5,462 nt of DNA. It comes from an uncultured Bacteroides sp. GTDB taxonomy: Bacteria > Bacteroidota > Bacteroidia > Bacteroidales > Bacteroidaceae. The stretch is from positions 1 to 5,462 of the forward strand of contig CAJJYX010000188.1 in the NCBI GenBank assembly GCA_905197435.1, written 5' to 3'. A program made the translations under genes and the position numbers. Shown piece after piece: positions 1 through 5,462 of the stretch; within the stretch, counting starts at the first letter, position 1; each line of letters begins with the position of its first letter. The notes beneath the pieces are model-generated. The model saw nothing but the letters and a program-made list of their open reading frames with translations. It searched no databases and was not told the origin of the DNA.

Positions 1-16
1 TTAGCACCAAAGACAG

Positions 17-170
17 TTTCCACTTGTGGTTACTGCCGTTTCCACTTGAGGAAACTGTCGTTCCCACTTGAGGAAACCGTCGTTCCCGCTTGGGGAAACT
101 GCAGTTCCTGCCTGCGGGAACGCTCGTTTCTGCCTGTGGTAACGCTCGTTCCCTACCCGCAGGAAACTGT
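17..170. repeat. Seven-unit 22-bp tandem array of imperfect palindromes
   Basis: Seven contiguous 22-bp units start at 17, 39, 61, 83, 105, 127 and 149. Each begins TTYC and most carry a small inverted repeat followed by a 6-nt linker such as CTGTCG or CGCTCG. Unit 2 is the cleanest: with the preceding G it gives GTTTCC-ACTTGA-GGAAAC. Unit 4 gives TTCCC/GGGAA. Units 1, 6 and 7 are more degenerate. Units 2-4 resemble each other, as do 5 and 6, which suggests stepwise local duplication. The period is not a multiple of three, so the array is not coding. It lies beyond the operon terminator. Its function is unknown; it could be a protein-binding array, a nucleoid or replication site, or neutral satellite DNA. 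Confidence 0.9.
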
Positions 171-215
171 ATTGTACTGGTTATCCGTGTGATAAGGCCT
201 TGGCACCGGCATTGA

Positions 216-270
216 AAAAGCCGTGCTTCAACCCACATTCTTTACGGAAGTTTGTTGAAGCACGGCTTTT
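216..270 (-). terminator. Intrinsic terminator of the dcw operon, possibly bidirectional
   Basis: Positions 216-232 and 254-270 are perfect 17-bp inverted repeats around a 21-nt loop. Read on the minus strand, the stem ends in GGCTTTTT, giving a GC-rich stem base followed by a run of five T, which is the form of a rho-independent terminator. It begins 22 nt past the stop codon of the YqeY-family gene and so probably ends the murC-ftsQ-ftsA-ftsZ-yqeY transcript. On the plus strand the stem also ends in four T, so it could stop a convergent transcript entering from the left. The loop is larger than in most compact terminators. Confidence 0.85.
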
Positions 271-292
271 GTAACAAGAAAAGCAACTTTCT

Positions 293-742
293 TTATCCCA
301 GCAATTCCTTTACTTTAGCTGAGATGGCACGGCCTTCGGCGAGTCCGGCAAGTTTCTTGCTGGCTACACCCATGACCTTGCCCATGTCCTTGCCGCTGGT
401 TGCGCCAACCTCGGCGATGATTTCCTTCAAGGCTGCTTCCAGCTCTTCGGGAGACATCTGTTTGGGCAGGTAAGTCTCCATCACTTTTACTTGTGCCAGT
501 TCGGCGTCGGCCAAGTCTTGGCGGCCTTGCTGTACATAGATTTCGGCTGCATCTTTGCCTTGCTTGGTCAGTTTTTGGATAATCTTCAAAGCGTCTGCAT
601 CACTCAAAGTATCATTGGCCCCGGGGGCAGTCTTGGCTTCGAGGAATACTTTCTTTACGTTTCTCAATGTTTCGAGAGCCACCTTATCTTTGGCTTTCAT
701 GGCGGTTTTAATGTCTTCGCTGACTTTTTCAAATAAATCCAT
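293..742 (-). CDS. GatB/YqeY domain-containing protein
   Basis: This 149-residue soluble protein matches the single-domain YqeY family in length and pattern. Family-like stretches include DKVALETLRNVKK (residues 19-31), ETYLPKQMSPEE (89-100), KDMGKVMG (118-125) and the GRA motif (137-139) near a helical C-terminus ending VKELLG. YqeY proteins resemble the C-terminal tail domain of GatB, the tRNA-binding subunit of the Asp-tRNA(Asn)/Glu-tRNA(Gln) amidotransferase. A role in tRNA binding or amidotransfer is therefore often suggested, but it is not established for the stand-alone protein, and no catalytic GatB kinase-like domain is present. There is no signal peptide or membrane segment. It is the last gene of the cluster, 58 bp after ftsZ, with a terminator shortly behind it, so it is probably cotranscribed with ftsZ. 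The ATG at 742 is the natural start, since MDLFEKV is the usual family N-terminus. Confidence 0.93.
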   Translation of the reverse strand: MDLFEKVSEDIKTAMKAKDKVALETLRNVKKVFLEAKTAPGANDTLSDADALKIIQKLTKQGKDAAEIYVQQGRQDLADAELAQVKVMETYLPKQMSPEELEAALKEIIAEVGATSGKDMGKVMGVASKKLAGLAEGRAISAKVKELLG

Positions 743-757
743 TTTGTTATAGGTTTA

Positions 758-782
758 ATCCTCCTTGAAAGGGGAGGAGGAT
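758..782 (-). promoter_or_regulatory. Hairpin sequestering a Shine-Dalgarno-like sequence in the yqeY leader
   Basis: An 8-bp perfect inverted repeat (758-765 with 775-782) lies in the 58-bp gap between ftsZ and the YqeY-family gene. On the minus strand it reads ATCCTCCT, a 9-nt loop, then AGGAGGAT. The 3' arm plus the adjoining bases form AAGGAGG at 766-760, a full Shine-Dalgarno consensus. It ends 17 nt before the ATG at 742, further than the usual 5-9 nt. Bacteroidota rarely use this consensus, so it may be incidental, a regulated ribosome site, or the remnant of a dispersed intergenic repeat. It has no T-run and is therefore not a typical terminator. Confidence 0.5.
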
Positions 783-800
783 GGTTTTACATAAATAAGG

Positions 801-2120
801 TTAGAAAGTGATGACTCCTGTCTCACCTGCACCTCCTGTTGCTTCTTGCGCTGCTTCGGTGGCGAGCTGTCCTTCCTGTTCCGCCTTCATCTTGATGCTG
901 TTCAGCGTACTCTTGTCGCGCAGGTAGGTCGGCGAGTTTTCCACCATGGCAATGATGTCGGCATTGTCCATGTCTTCGGGGTTGAAGAGGTAGATGTGGC
1001 GGCGGCGACTGCGCTGGGAACGGGCATTGGCATCCTTGCCGTAGTACACTTCGCGGCGGTTGCGTCTCTGTTCCTCTTCCTCCTCCAGCTCGACAAGGCG
1101 TTGCTGCTCTTCGGCGGTGCGCTGGGTGATGCGCTCGTCCATTTCCTTCATGTGGATGTCCTGGATGCCGAAGCCGGTGGCAAGAAGGGTAATCTTCACT
1201 TTCTGTTCCAGCTTGTCGTCGATGGCCATACCGAATTTGGTCTCGAAGTCGCGGCTAAAGCGGTTCATGAATTCCTTCACCTCGTCCATCTCGCTCATCA
1301 TCAGTTTGTATTGTGAGCTGTAAGAGATGTTTAGGAGTACCTTCTTGGAGTTGAAGATGTCATTGTTGTTCAACAACGGAGAGTGCTGTGCGTTCTTGAT
1401 AGCCTCGCTGACGCGGTTGTCGCCCTCACCGTAGCCTGTGCTCATGATGGCCACACCGCCATCCTTCAGCACTGTCTTCACATCGTTGAAGTCGAGGTTC
1501 ACCTTTCCATGCAGGGTGATGATTTCGGCAATGCTCTTGGCGGCTACCGAAAGGGTGTCGTCGGCCTTGTCGAAAGCGTCGTCCACGGACAGCTCGCTGT
1601 ATATCTCGCTTAGTTTTTCATTGTTGATGACCAGCAGGGCATCCACATGCTTGCTGATTTCTTCCACGCCGTCCAGCGCCTGGTCTATCTTCTTGTCGCC
1701 CTCCCAGCGGAAGGGGATGGTGACGATGCCGATGGTCAGGATGTCCATTTCCTTGGCGGTTTGTGCGATGATGGGTGCGGCGCCTGTACCTGTGCCGCCG
1801 CCCATTCCGGCAGTGATGAATACCATCTTGGTGCCGTCGTTCAGCATATTCTTGATATCTTCGATGCTCTCTTCTGCTGCCTTGCGGGCACGTGCAGGGC
1901 GGTTTCCGGCTCCTAAGCCTTCTTTCCCAAGCTGTAATTTCACGGGGACGGGTGAGTCCTTCAACGCTTGGTTATCCGTGTTGCACAGTACGAACGTCAC
2001 GTCATGTATACCTTCCCGGTACATATGGTTCACGGCATTGCCACCACCTCCGCCTACACCGATTACTTTGATGATTTTCGGTGAATCGGTCGGGAAATCG
2101 AATTGTACTATATCTTCCAT
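801..2120 (-). CDS. ftsZ: Cell division protein FtsZ (tubulin-like GTPase)
   Basis: FtsZ is the GTPase that polymerises into the cytoplasmic Z ring and recruits the rest of the divisome. The 439-residue product shows the GTP-binding glycine loop GVGGGGGNAV (21-30), the tubulin signature GGGTGTG (107-113) and the T7 catalytic loop NLDFND (208-213), with both aspartates D210 and D213 present, so it should be an active GTPase. The globular core ends near residue 318. After it come a charged linker rich in Glu, Arg and Gln (about 325-375), then ENSPTYLRDK (394-403), which resembles the conserved C-terminal peptide that binds FtsA (PAFLR in E. coli). A further tail of about 36 residues ends in VITF, so the protein is longer than the 383 residues of the E. 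coli form. The ATG at 2120 follows an AT-rich leader without a Shine-Dalgarno sequence, which is usual in Bacteroidota. It lies downstream of ftsA and upstream of the YqeY-family gene. Confidence 0.98.
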   Translation of the reverse strand: MEDIVQFDFPTDSPKIIKVIGVGGGGGNAVNHMYREGIHDVTFVLCNTDNQALKDSPVPVKLQLGKEGLGAGNRPARARKAAEESIEDIKNMLNDGTKMVFITAGMGGGTGTGAAPIIAQTAKEMDILTIGIVTIPFRWEGDKKIDQALDGVEEISKHVDALLVINNEKLSEIYSELSVDDAFDKADDTLSVAAKSIAEIITLHGKVNLDFNDVKTVLKDGGVAIMSTGYGEGDNRVSEAIKNAQHSPLLNNNDIFNSKKVLLNISYSSQYKLMMSEMDEVKEFMNRFSRDFETKFGMAIDDKLEQKVKITLLATGFGIQDIHMKEMDERITQRTAEEQQRLVELEEEEEQRRNRREVYYGKDANARSQRSRRRHIYLFNPEDMDNADIIAMVENSPTYLRDKSTLNSIKMKAEQEGQLATEAAQEATGGAGETGVITF

Positions 2121-2207
2121 AATTCTGAATTTTGAATTATGAATTATGAATTGCTATGCGGTATGATGCGCAGCCAATCCAAAATCCAAAATTTATAATT
2201 AAATCAA
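2121..2207 (-). repeat. AT-rich foldback element with 7-bp units filling the ftsA-ftsZ spacer
   Basis: The whole 87-bp spacer is one imperfect hairpin. The left arm holds four and a half 7-bp units of AATTNTG type (2121-2153), ending against the ftsZ start codon. The right arm holds 7-bp units of AATCCAA type in the opposite sense (2176-2200). Pairing 2128-2152 with 2176-2200 gives 19 Watson-Crick pairs out of 25. An inner stem, GCT-AT-GCG (2153-2160) with CGCAGC (2169-2174), caps it around an 8-nt loop. There is no open reading frame and no clear Bacteroides promoter (TAnnTTTG). It may shape the mRNA between ftsA and ftsZ, or be a miniature dispersed repeat; the function is unproven. Confidence 0.7.
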
Positions 2208-3641
2208 TTACTTCATATCGTCGTCCGAGAAGATTTCGTTGGACAGCTTGTTGAAGGTCTTTTCGAACCAGCTGGGTCCTTCTTTCTTTTTCTTTTTCTT
2301 CTCATCCTTTTCGCGTTGTTCCCTTTCTTTGCGCTCGCGTTCCTTGCGCTCTTTCTCTTCTTGTTCGCGCTGTGCCTTGGCGGCGCGTGCGGCAGCTTCC
2401 TGTTCTTTCAGCGCTTCGTCGTTGCTGAACATGTCGACCGGTTTGGGAGGAACATGGGTGGCAGGTTGCTGTTGTACCGGCTTCACCTCTTGCAAACAGC
2501 AATTCTCGTTTCCGGCAGCCAGCAGGCCGAGGAGTGTGTTATGCATGCCGTCCTTCTTGAACTCGTCGCCGTGTGTGTGGATGGTGGTCTGTACAAACTT
2601 GGCGGTCTTTACCTTTTCAATCTTGCTCACTTTATGGAAGGCTTGTTCAAGATGCTTCAGGTTGGCTCCTCCGCCGGTGAAGACAACACCGGAGAAGAGT
2701 TTGTCCTCGTAACCGGAAAGTTGCAGTTGGTTCCATACATTGGCAAGTATTTCTTCCGCACGTGCTCCGATGATGTTGTTCAGCAAGGCCAGTTCGAAGG
2801 TGCGGCCGTCTTCCAGCGTACATGCGGCAGGAGTTTCGGCATCTTCTTCCTCATAGAGTGCATCTCCGTATTGCAGTTTCAGCTTTTCGGCATCTTCCTC
2901 TTCCATTTGCAGGGAAGTGATGTCGCGGGTGATGTTGTTTCCGCCCAGCGGCAGTACGCTGAGATAGCGGAGGATATTGTTCTTATAAACCAGCACGGTG
3001 GTTGTGTCGGCACCGAGGTCCACCAATGCACAGCCCGAGCGCATCTCGTTCTCGGTCAGTACGGCTTTTGCCAATGCTATGGGGGCTACGAGCAGGTCGT
3101 CGGCAATCTCCACTTTGGCTTGCTCGAAGCTGTGCTCAAGGTTCTTTTTCAGTGAGGCGCGGGCCACGATGTTGAGGAATTGGCCGGTGACGTGCCGTCC
3201 GGTAACCCCTACCGGTTCCACGTATAATGCATTGTCTATCTTGTATTCTTGCGGGGCTACATCCAGTACACTCATGTCTATCAAGGGTACATCACGGTTT
3301 TCGTCGCAAATTTCGTCTACCAGTTCTTGCGAAATGATGCCCTCTTCCTCCAGCGTACGGCTTACCGCATTCCCCACCGTGCGCAATGATTGTCCGCCGA
3401 TGCCTACATATACTTTGGCAATGGAATTGTTCAGCTGGCTTTCCAGCTTGCTGATGATGGAAGTCAGTGCTTGCGCGGCCTTGTCGATGTTGTAGATGCC
3501 CCCTTTGTGGACGAACGGGGATGCATCTTCACGTGCATAAGCCAACACTTGGATACTTCCGTCACTGTTCTTCTTTCCTGCGATACCGGAAATCTTGGAA
3601 GAACTCAACTCGATAGCGGCGATGAAATCTGTTGTTGCCAT
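2208..3641 (-). CDS. ftsA: Cell division protein FtsA (actin-like Z-ring membrane tether)
   Basis: FtsA is an ATP-binding actin homologue that anchors FtsZ filaments to the inner membrane and recruits later divisome proteins. The 477-residue product shows the phosphate-1 region AAIELSSSKISG (8-19), the FtsA-specific 1C domain (about 85-165), the phosphate-2 region ALVDLGADTTTVLVY (205-219) and the adenosine motif VVFTGGGANLKHL (319-331). It is longer than E. coli FtsA (420 residues) because of its C-terminus. A Pro/Gln-rich hinge (385-402) leads into a very charged helix of Glu, Lys and Arg (about 408-453), then an amphipathic segment SWFEKTFNKLSNEIF (457-471) that fits the membrane-targeting helix. 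The last residues are acidic (DDD). The ATG at 3641 gives a normal family N-terminus. It sits between ftsQ (147 bp upstream) and ftsZ (87 bp downstream), both gaps being filled by foldback repeats. Confidence 0.97.
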   Translation of the reverse strand: MATTDFIAAIELSSSKISGIAGKKNSDGSIQVLAYAREDASPFVHKGGIYNIDKAAQALTSIISKLESQLNNSIAKVYVGIGGQSLRTVGNAVSRTLEEEGIISQELVDEICDENRDVPLIDMSVLDVAPQEYKIDNALYVEPVGVTGRHVTGQFLNIVARASLKKNLEHSFEQAKVEIADDLLVAPIALAKAVLTENEMRSGCALVDLGADTTTVLVYKNNILRYLSVLPLGGNNITRDITSLQMEEEDAEKLKLQYGDALYEEEDAETPAACTLEDGRTFELALLNNIIGARAEEILANVWNQLQLSGYEDKLFSGVVFTGGGANLKHLEQAFHKVSKIEKVKTAKFVQTTIHTHGDEFKKDGMHNTLLGLLAAGNENCCLQEVKPVQQQPATHVPPKPVDMFSNDEALKEQEAAARAAKAQREQEEKERKERERKEREQREKDEKKKKKKEGPSWFEKTFNKLSNEIFSDDDMK

Positions 3642-3648
3642 AATTCTT

Positions 3649-3776
3649 CAATGTGCCAATGTGCCAATGTGCTGATGTGCCAATTGGCTGGCGCGTTTAT
3701 TATTTATTATTTGTTTTTACTCTCAGTCTATGTGGAAATATGTCTGTGATGAGCACATTGGCATATTACCACATTG
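3649..3776. repeat. Inverted arrays of an 8-bp unit (AATGTGCC) in the ftsQ-ftsA spacer
   Basis: Four 8-bp units related to AATGTGCC run from 3650 to 3681, and four units in the opposite orientation run from 3752 to 3783. Pairing 3649-3673 with 3752-3776 gives 22 Watson-Crick pairs, one G-T pair and two adjacent mismatches over 25 positions. The 78-nt loop contains an AT-rich stretch with period 7 (3696-3710) and the string ATTGGCTGGCGCG (3683-3695). The element fills almost the whole 147-bp gap and stops 8 nt short of the ftsA start codon. There is no reading frame in it, no T-run after the stem as in a terminator, and no TAnnTTTG promoter on the minus strand. It is probably a short dispersed foldback repeat; any effect on ftsA expression is inference. 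Confidence 0.75.
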
Positions 3777-3788
3777 TTACATTGTCCT

Positions 3789-4526
3789 TTACTCCTTCTT
3801 CGTGCAGATGATCTGATTATCAAATTCAACGTTGATACGGGAGTATTTGTTCCATCCGACCTGGCTTAGCCCTTTTTCGTAGAATGCTTTTACACGTTTG
3901 AGCTTCTTCTCAAAACCGGCCAGTTTGCCCAAATAGATGAGATGGTCGCCGACACGCGGCACTAATTCTATATTCTTGCCCGGCAGCACATGAATCTGTT
4001 CAACCTGTGCATTCCAAAAGGAATTCTTCTGCAAAAATACACCAAACTTATATAAATCCCTCATGGCAAACGACTTTTCTACATTTCCGGTCACCACGGC
4101 AAGGTGTGCGACGCACTTTGCATCAGGGGGCATCACCGTACCTTTGTTGTCCAGGTAGTAGTTTTCGCCATTGGCACTCATCACGCGCAGGATGGGGATG
4201 CGCTGGGTCACTTCGATGCAAAGCTTGCCGCTTGGTGTCTTGTAGCATTCCACTTGGTCGATGAGGGGATGCTTGGCGAGCTCGCGTTCCAAGGTCTTGG
4301 TACGTACGCGCTCCAGGTCTTTCCCGATGGGGCTGATACCTTTCTTTTCCAGTAGGGCAGCTACTTCCTTCTTCGTGATGAAGCCGGCATATACCGTATC
4401 CTTTATCACCAGCTCCACGTCATGGCACACCTGGGAGGCCGGTTTGCGGTTGAGGGCGGTGACGGCCACTACCAGATAGGCAATGACGAGCAACAGGACG
4501 ATAGAAAGTAGAATCCTTTTAATCAT
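3789..4526 (-). CDS. ftsQ: Cell division protein FtsQ
   Basis: FtsQ is a bitopic inner-membrane protein whose periplasmic part ties FtsA/FtsZ to the FtsB-FtsL and septal synthase complex. The 245-residue product has a short basic start (MIKR), one membrane helix (about 5-25), a POTRA-like region (about 36-113, ending VTQRIPILRV), and a beta domain with YYLDNKGTVMP (123-133). The closing strand YSRINVEFDNQIICTKK (228-244) matches the C-terminal FtsQ strand. The ATG at 4526 was chosen because it places the membrane helix at the very N-terminus and overlaps the murC stop by only 8 nt. An in-frame ATG at 4565 would add 13 polar residues and a 47-nt overlap. The sequence family is divergent, so part of the assignment rests on topology and on its place between murC and ftsA. 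It is probably translationally coupled to murC. Confidence 0.93.
   Translation of the reverse strand: MIKRILLSIVLLLVIAYLVVAVTALNRKPASQVCHDVELVIKDTVYAGFITKKEVAALLEKKGISPIGKDLERVRTKTLERELAKHPLIDQVECYKTPSGKLCIEVTQRIPILRVMSANGENYYLDNKGTVMPPDAKCVAHLAVVTGNVEKSFAMRDLYKFGVFLQKNSFWNAQVEQIHVLPGKNIELVPRVGDHLIYLGKLAGFEKKLKRVKAFYEKGLSQVGWNKYSRINVEFDNQIICTKKE
4519..4526 (-). other. murC-ftsQ start/stop overlap
   Basis: On the minus strand the eight bases ATGATTAA contain the ftsQ start codon (4526-4524) and the murC stop codon TAA (4521-4519) in different frames. Such an overlap lets ribosomes finishing murC restart on ftsQ, so the two are likely translationally coupled. It contrasts with the long repeat-filled gaps on both sides of ftsA. 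Confidence 0.85.
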
Positions 4527-5462
4527 GGTACTTTTCTGATAATAGTTTGGTGATTTCGGGCGCATAGTTATCCAGGTCGCCGGCTCCCAGCACTACCAAT
4601 ACTTCGACATGCTTCTGTGAGAGGAGGCTCAGGACATCTTCTTTCCTGCAGATGCATTTCTCGATGCCGGGGCGGAGATTGTCATAAATCAGTTGGCTCG
4701 TCACGCCGGGAATCGGTTGTTCACGTGCGGGGTATATCTCTGTCAGAATCACCTCGTCGGACAAGGAGAGGCTGTCTGCAAACTCCCGGTAGAAATCGCG
4801 GGTGCGTGTATACAGATGGGGCTGGAAGATAACGGTTATCTTCTTGTCCCGGTACAGTTCGCGGACAGACTTCATGCTTTGGGCTATTTCCGCCGGATGG
4901 TGGGCATAGTCGCTGAGGAATACAATCTTGTCATTCTTCAGCTTGAAGTCGAAACGGCGGTCCACTCCCCGGAAGCTTGCCATGCCCTGCTTGATTTCCT
5001 CATCGGTGGCACCGCTCAGGTGGGCGAGTGCCATGGCGGCTACGCCGTTCTCGATGTTGATGCTGACGGGAACACCCAGTTGGATATCATTAATACGCGT
5101 GTCGGGTGCAATAAAATCGATAAAGATCTCACCATTTCCGATACGGATATTCTCTGCGTGGAAATCTCCTTCGGTACGGGCGTAACTATAGACTTTTACA
5201 CCGGCCTGCACATCAGGTTTCAAAGCGATGTCCTTGTGTATAATGAGTGCACCATCCGGCTGGATAAGCGTCGTATAATGACGAAAACTTTCCAGGTAGG
5301 CTTCTTCTGTGCCATAAATATCCAGATGGTCGGGGTCTGTAGCAGTTATTACGCTCATGTAAGGTGATAACCAGTGGAATGAGCGGTCAAATTCATCTGC
5401 CTCAATCACAGTGTATGGGCTGGACTGTGATAATAACAGGTTAGTATCATAATTCTTGGAGA
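4519..5462 (-). CDS. murC: UDP-N-acetylmuramate--L-alanine ligase MurC (3' part, cut by window edge)
   Basis: MurC is the cytoplasmic ATP-dependent ligase that adds L-alanine to UDP-MurNAc, the first step in building the peptidoglycan stem peptide. The frame stays open to the right window edge; 313 residues are visible, roughly the last two thirds of a Mur ligase of about 460 residues. The fragment opens with SKNYDTNLLL and shows EADEFDRSF (20-28), TDPDHLDIYG (41-50, with the conserved His), GVDRRF (165-170), SDYAHHP (183-189) and FQPHLYTRTRDFY (212-224). These cover the central ATPase domain and the C-terminal substrate domain. SDYAHHP corresponds to DDYGHHP of E. coli MurC and separates it from MurD, MurE and MurF. 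The missing part contains the N-terminal UDP-binding domain and the ATP P-loop. The GTG at 5409 is an internal Val codon, not a start. The stop overlaps ftsQ. Confidence 0.97.
   Translation of the reverse strand, partial: SKNYDTNLLLSQSSPYTVIEADEFDRSFHWLSPYMSVITATDPDHLDIYGTEEAYLESFRHYTTLIQPDGALIIHKDIALKPDVQAGVKVYSYARTEGDFHAENIRIGNGEIFIDFIAPDTRINDIQLGVPVSINIENGVAAMALAHLSGATDEEIKQGMASFRGVDRRFDFKLKNDKIVFLSDYAHHPAEIAQSMKSVRELYRDKKITVIFQPHLYTRTRDFYREFADSLSLSDEVILTEIYPAREQPIPGVTSQLIYDNLRPGIEKCICRKEDVLSLLSQKHVEVLVVLGAGDLDNYAPEITKLLSEKYHD

Noticed and set aside
17..170. CRISPR array
   Set aside because: The 22-bp units abut without unique spacers, are degenerate, and no cas gene is present.
181..195. 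Small TTATC/GATAA inverted repeat after the 22-bp array
   Set aside because: A 5-bp stem in AT-rich sequence is expected by chance, and nothing nearby gives it a role.
1438..2142. Long plus-strand open frame (234 codons) opposite ftsZ
   Set aside because: It is antisense to a clear ftsZ, its Ser/Ala/Leu-rich product resembles no family, and it has no leader or neighbours of its own.
2190..2200. Promoter for ftsZ (TATAAATTTTG on the minus strand)
   Set aside because: The spacing inside the -7 element is one base off the TAnnTTTG consensus, there is no TTTG at the -33 position, and the bases are explained by the 7-bp repeat.
2283..2300. Programmed frameshift in the A-rich lysine run of ftsA
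   Set aside because: The run alternates AAG and AAA codons so that each AAAAAG in frame is preceded by G, not by the A of a classical slippery heptamer, and the zero frame ends in a sensible membrane helix.
2316..3155. Long plus-strand open frame (279 codons) opposite ftsA
   Set aside because: It is antisense to intact ftsA, and the Phe/Leu-rich translation mirrors the Glu/Lys codons of the FtsA tail.
3642..3788. Internal promoter for ftsA
   Set aside because: No TAnnTTTG Bacteroides -7 element is present on the minus strand in this gap.
4519..4565. Longer FtsQ starting at the ATG at 4565
   Set aside because: It adds 13 polar residues before the membrane helix and overlaps murC by 47 nt; the ATG at 4526 gives the usual short basic N-terminus and an 8-nt overlap.

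Overview
The window carries the 3' end of a division and cell wall (dcw) gene cluster, entirely on the minus strand. In transcription order it holds murC (3' part only), ftsQ, ftsA, ftsZ and a GatB/YqeY-family gene. The right edge of the window cuts murC. The protein sequences (MurC with DPDHLDIYG and SDYAHHP, a long FtsA with a charged C-terminal helix, an FtsZ with a tail beyond its C-terminal peptide), the poor Shine-Dalgarno use and the murC-ftsQ-ftsA-ftsZ-YqeY order point to Bacteroidota, most likely Bacteroides or a close relative. The species cannot be named from this sequence.

Layout from left to right (reverse of transcription). Positions 1-292 hold no gene. They contain a seven-unit, 22-bp tandem array of imperfect palindromes (17-170) and a strong hairpin terminator (216-270) that closes the operon. 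Then come the YqeY-family gene (293-742), a short spacer with a hairpin that buries a Shine-Dalgarno-like sequence (758-782), ftsZ (801-2120), a spacer filled by an AT-rich foldback (2121-2207), ftsA (2208-3641), a second foldback spacer built of 8-bp units (3642-3788), ftsQ (3789-4526), and murC, which overlaps ftsQ by 8 nt (4519-5462).

How the genes work together: MurC adds L-alanine to UDP-MurNAc, the first amino acid of the peptidoglycan stem peptide. FtsZ forms the cytokinetic ring, FtsA tethers it to the inner face of the membrane, and FtsQ links the ring to the periplasmic septal synthesis machinery. The YqeY-family protein has no settled role in division. The genes are ordinary core genes. 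What is unusual is the intergenic DNA: each of the four non-coding gaps holds its own kind of short-period repeat or foldback. No new multi-gene system is visible here.
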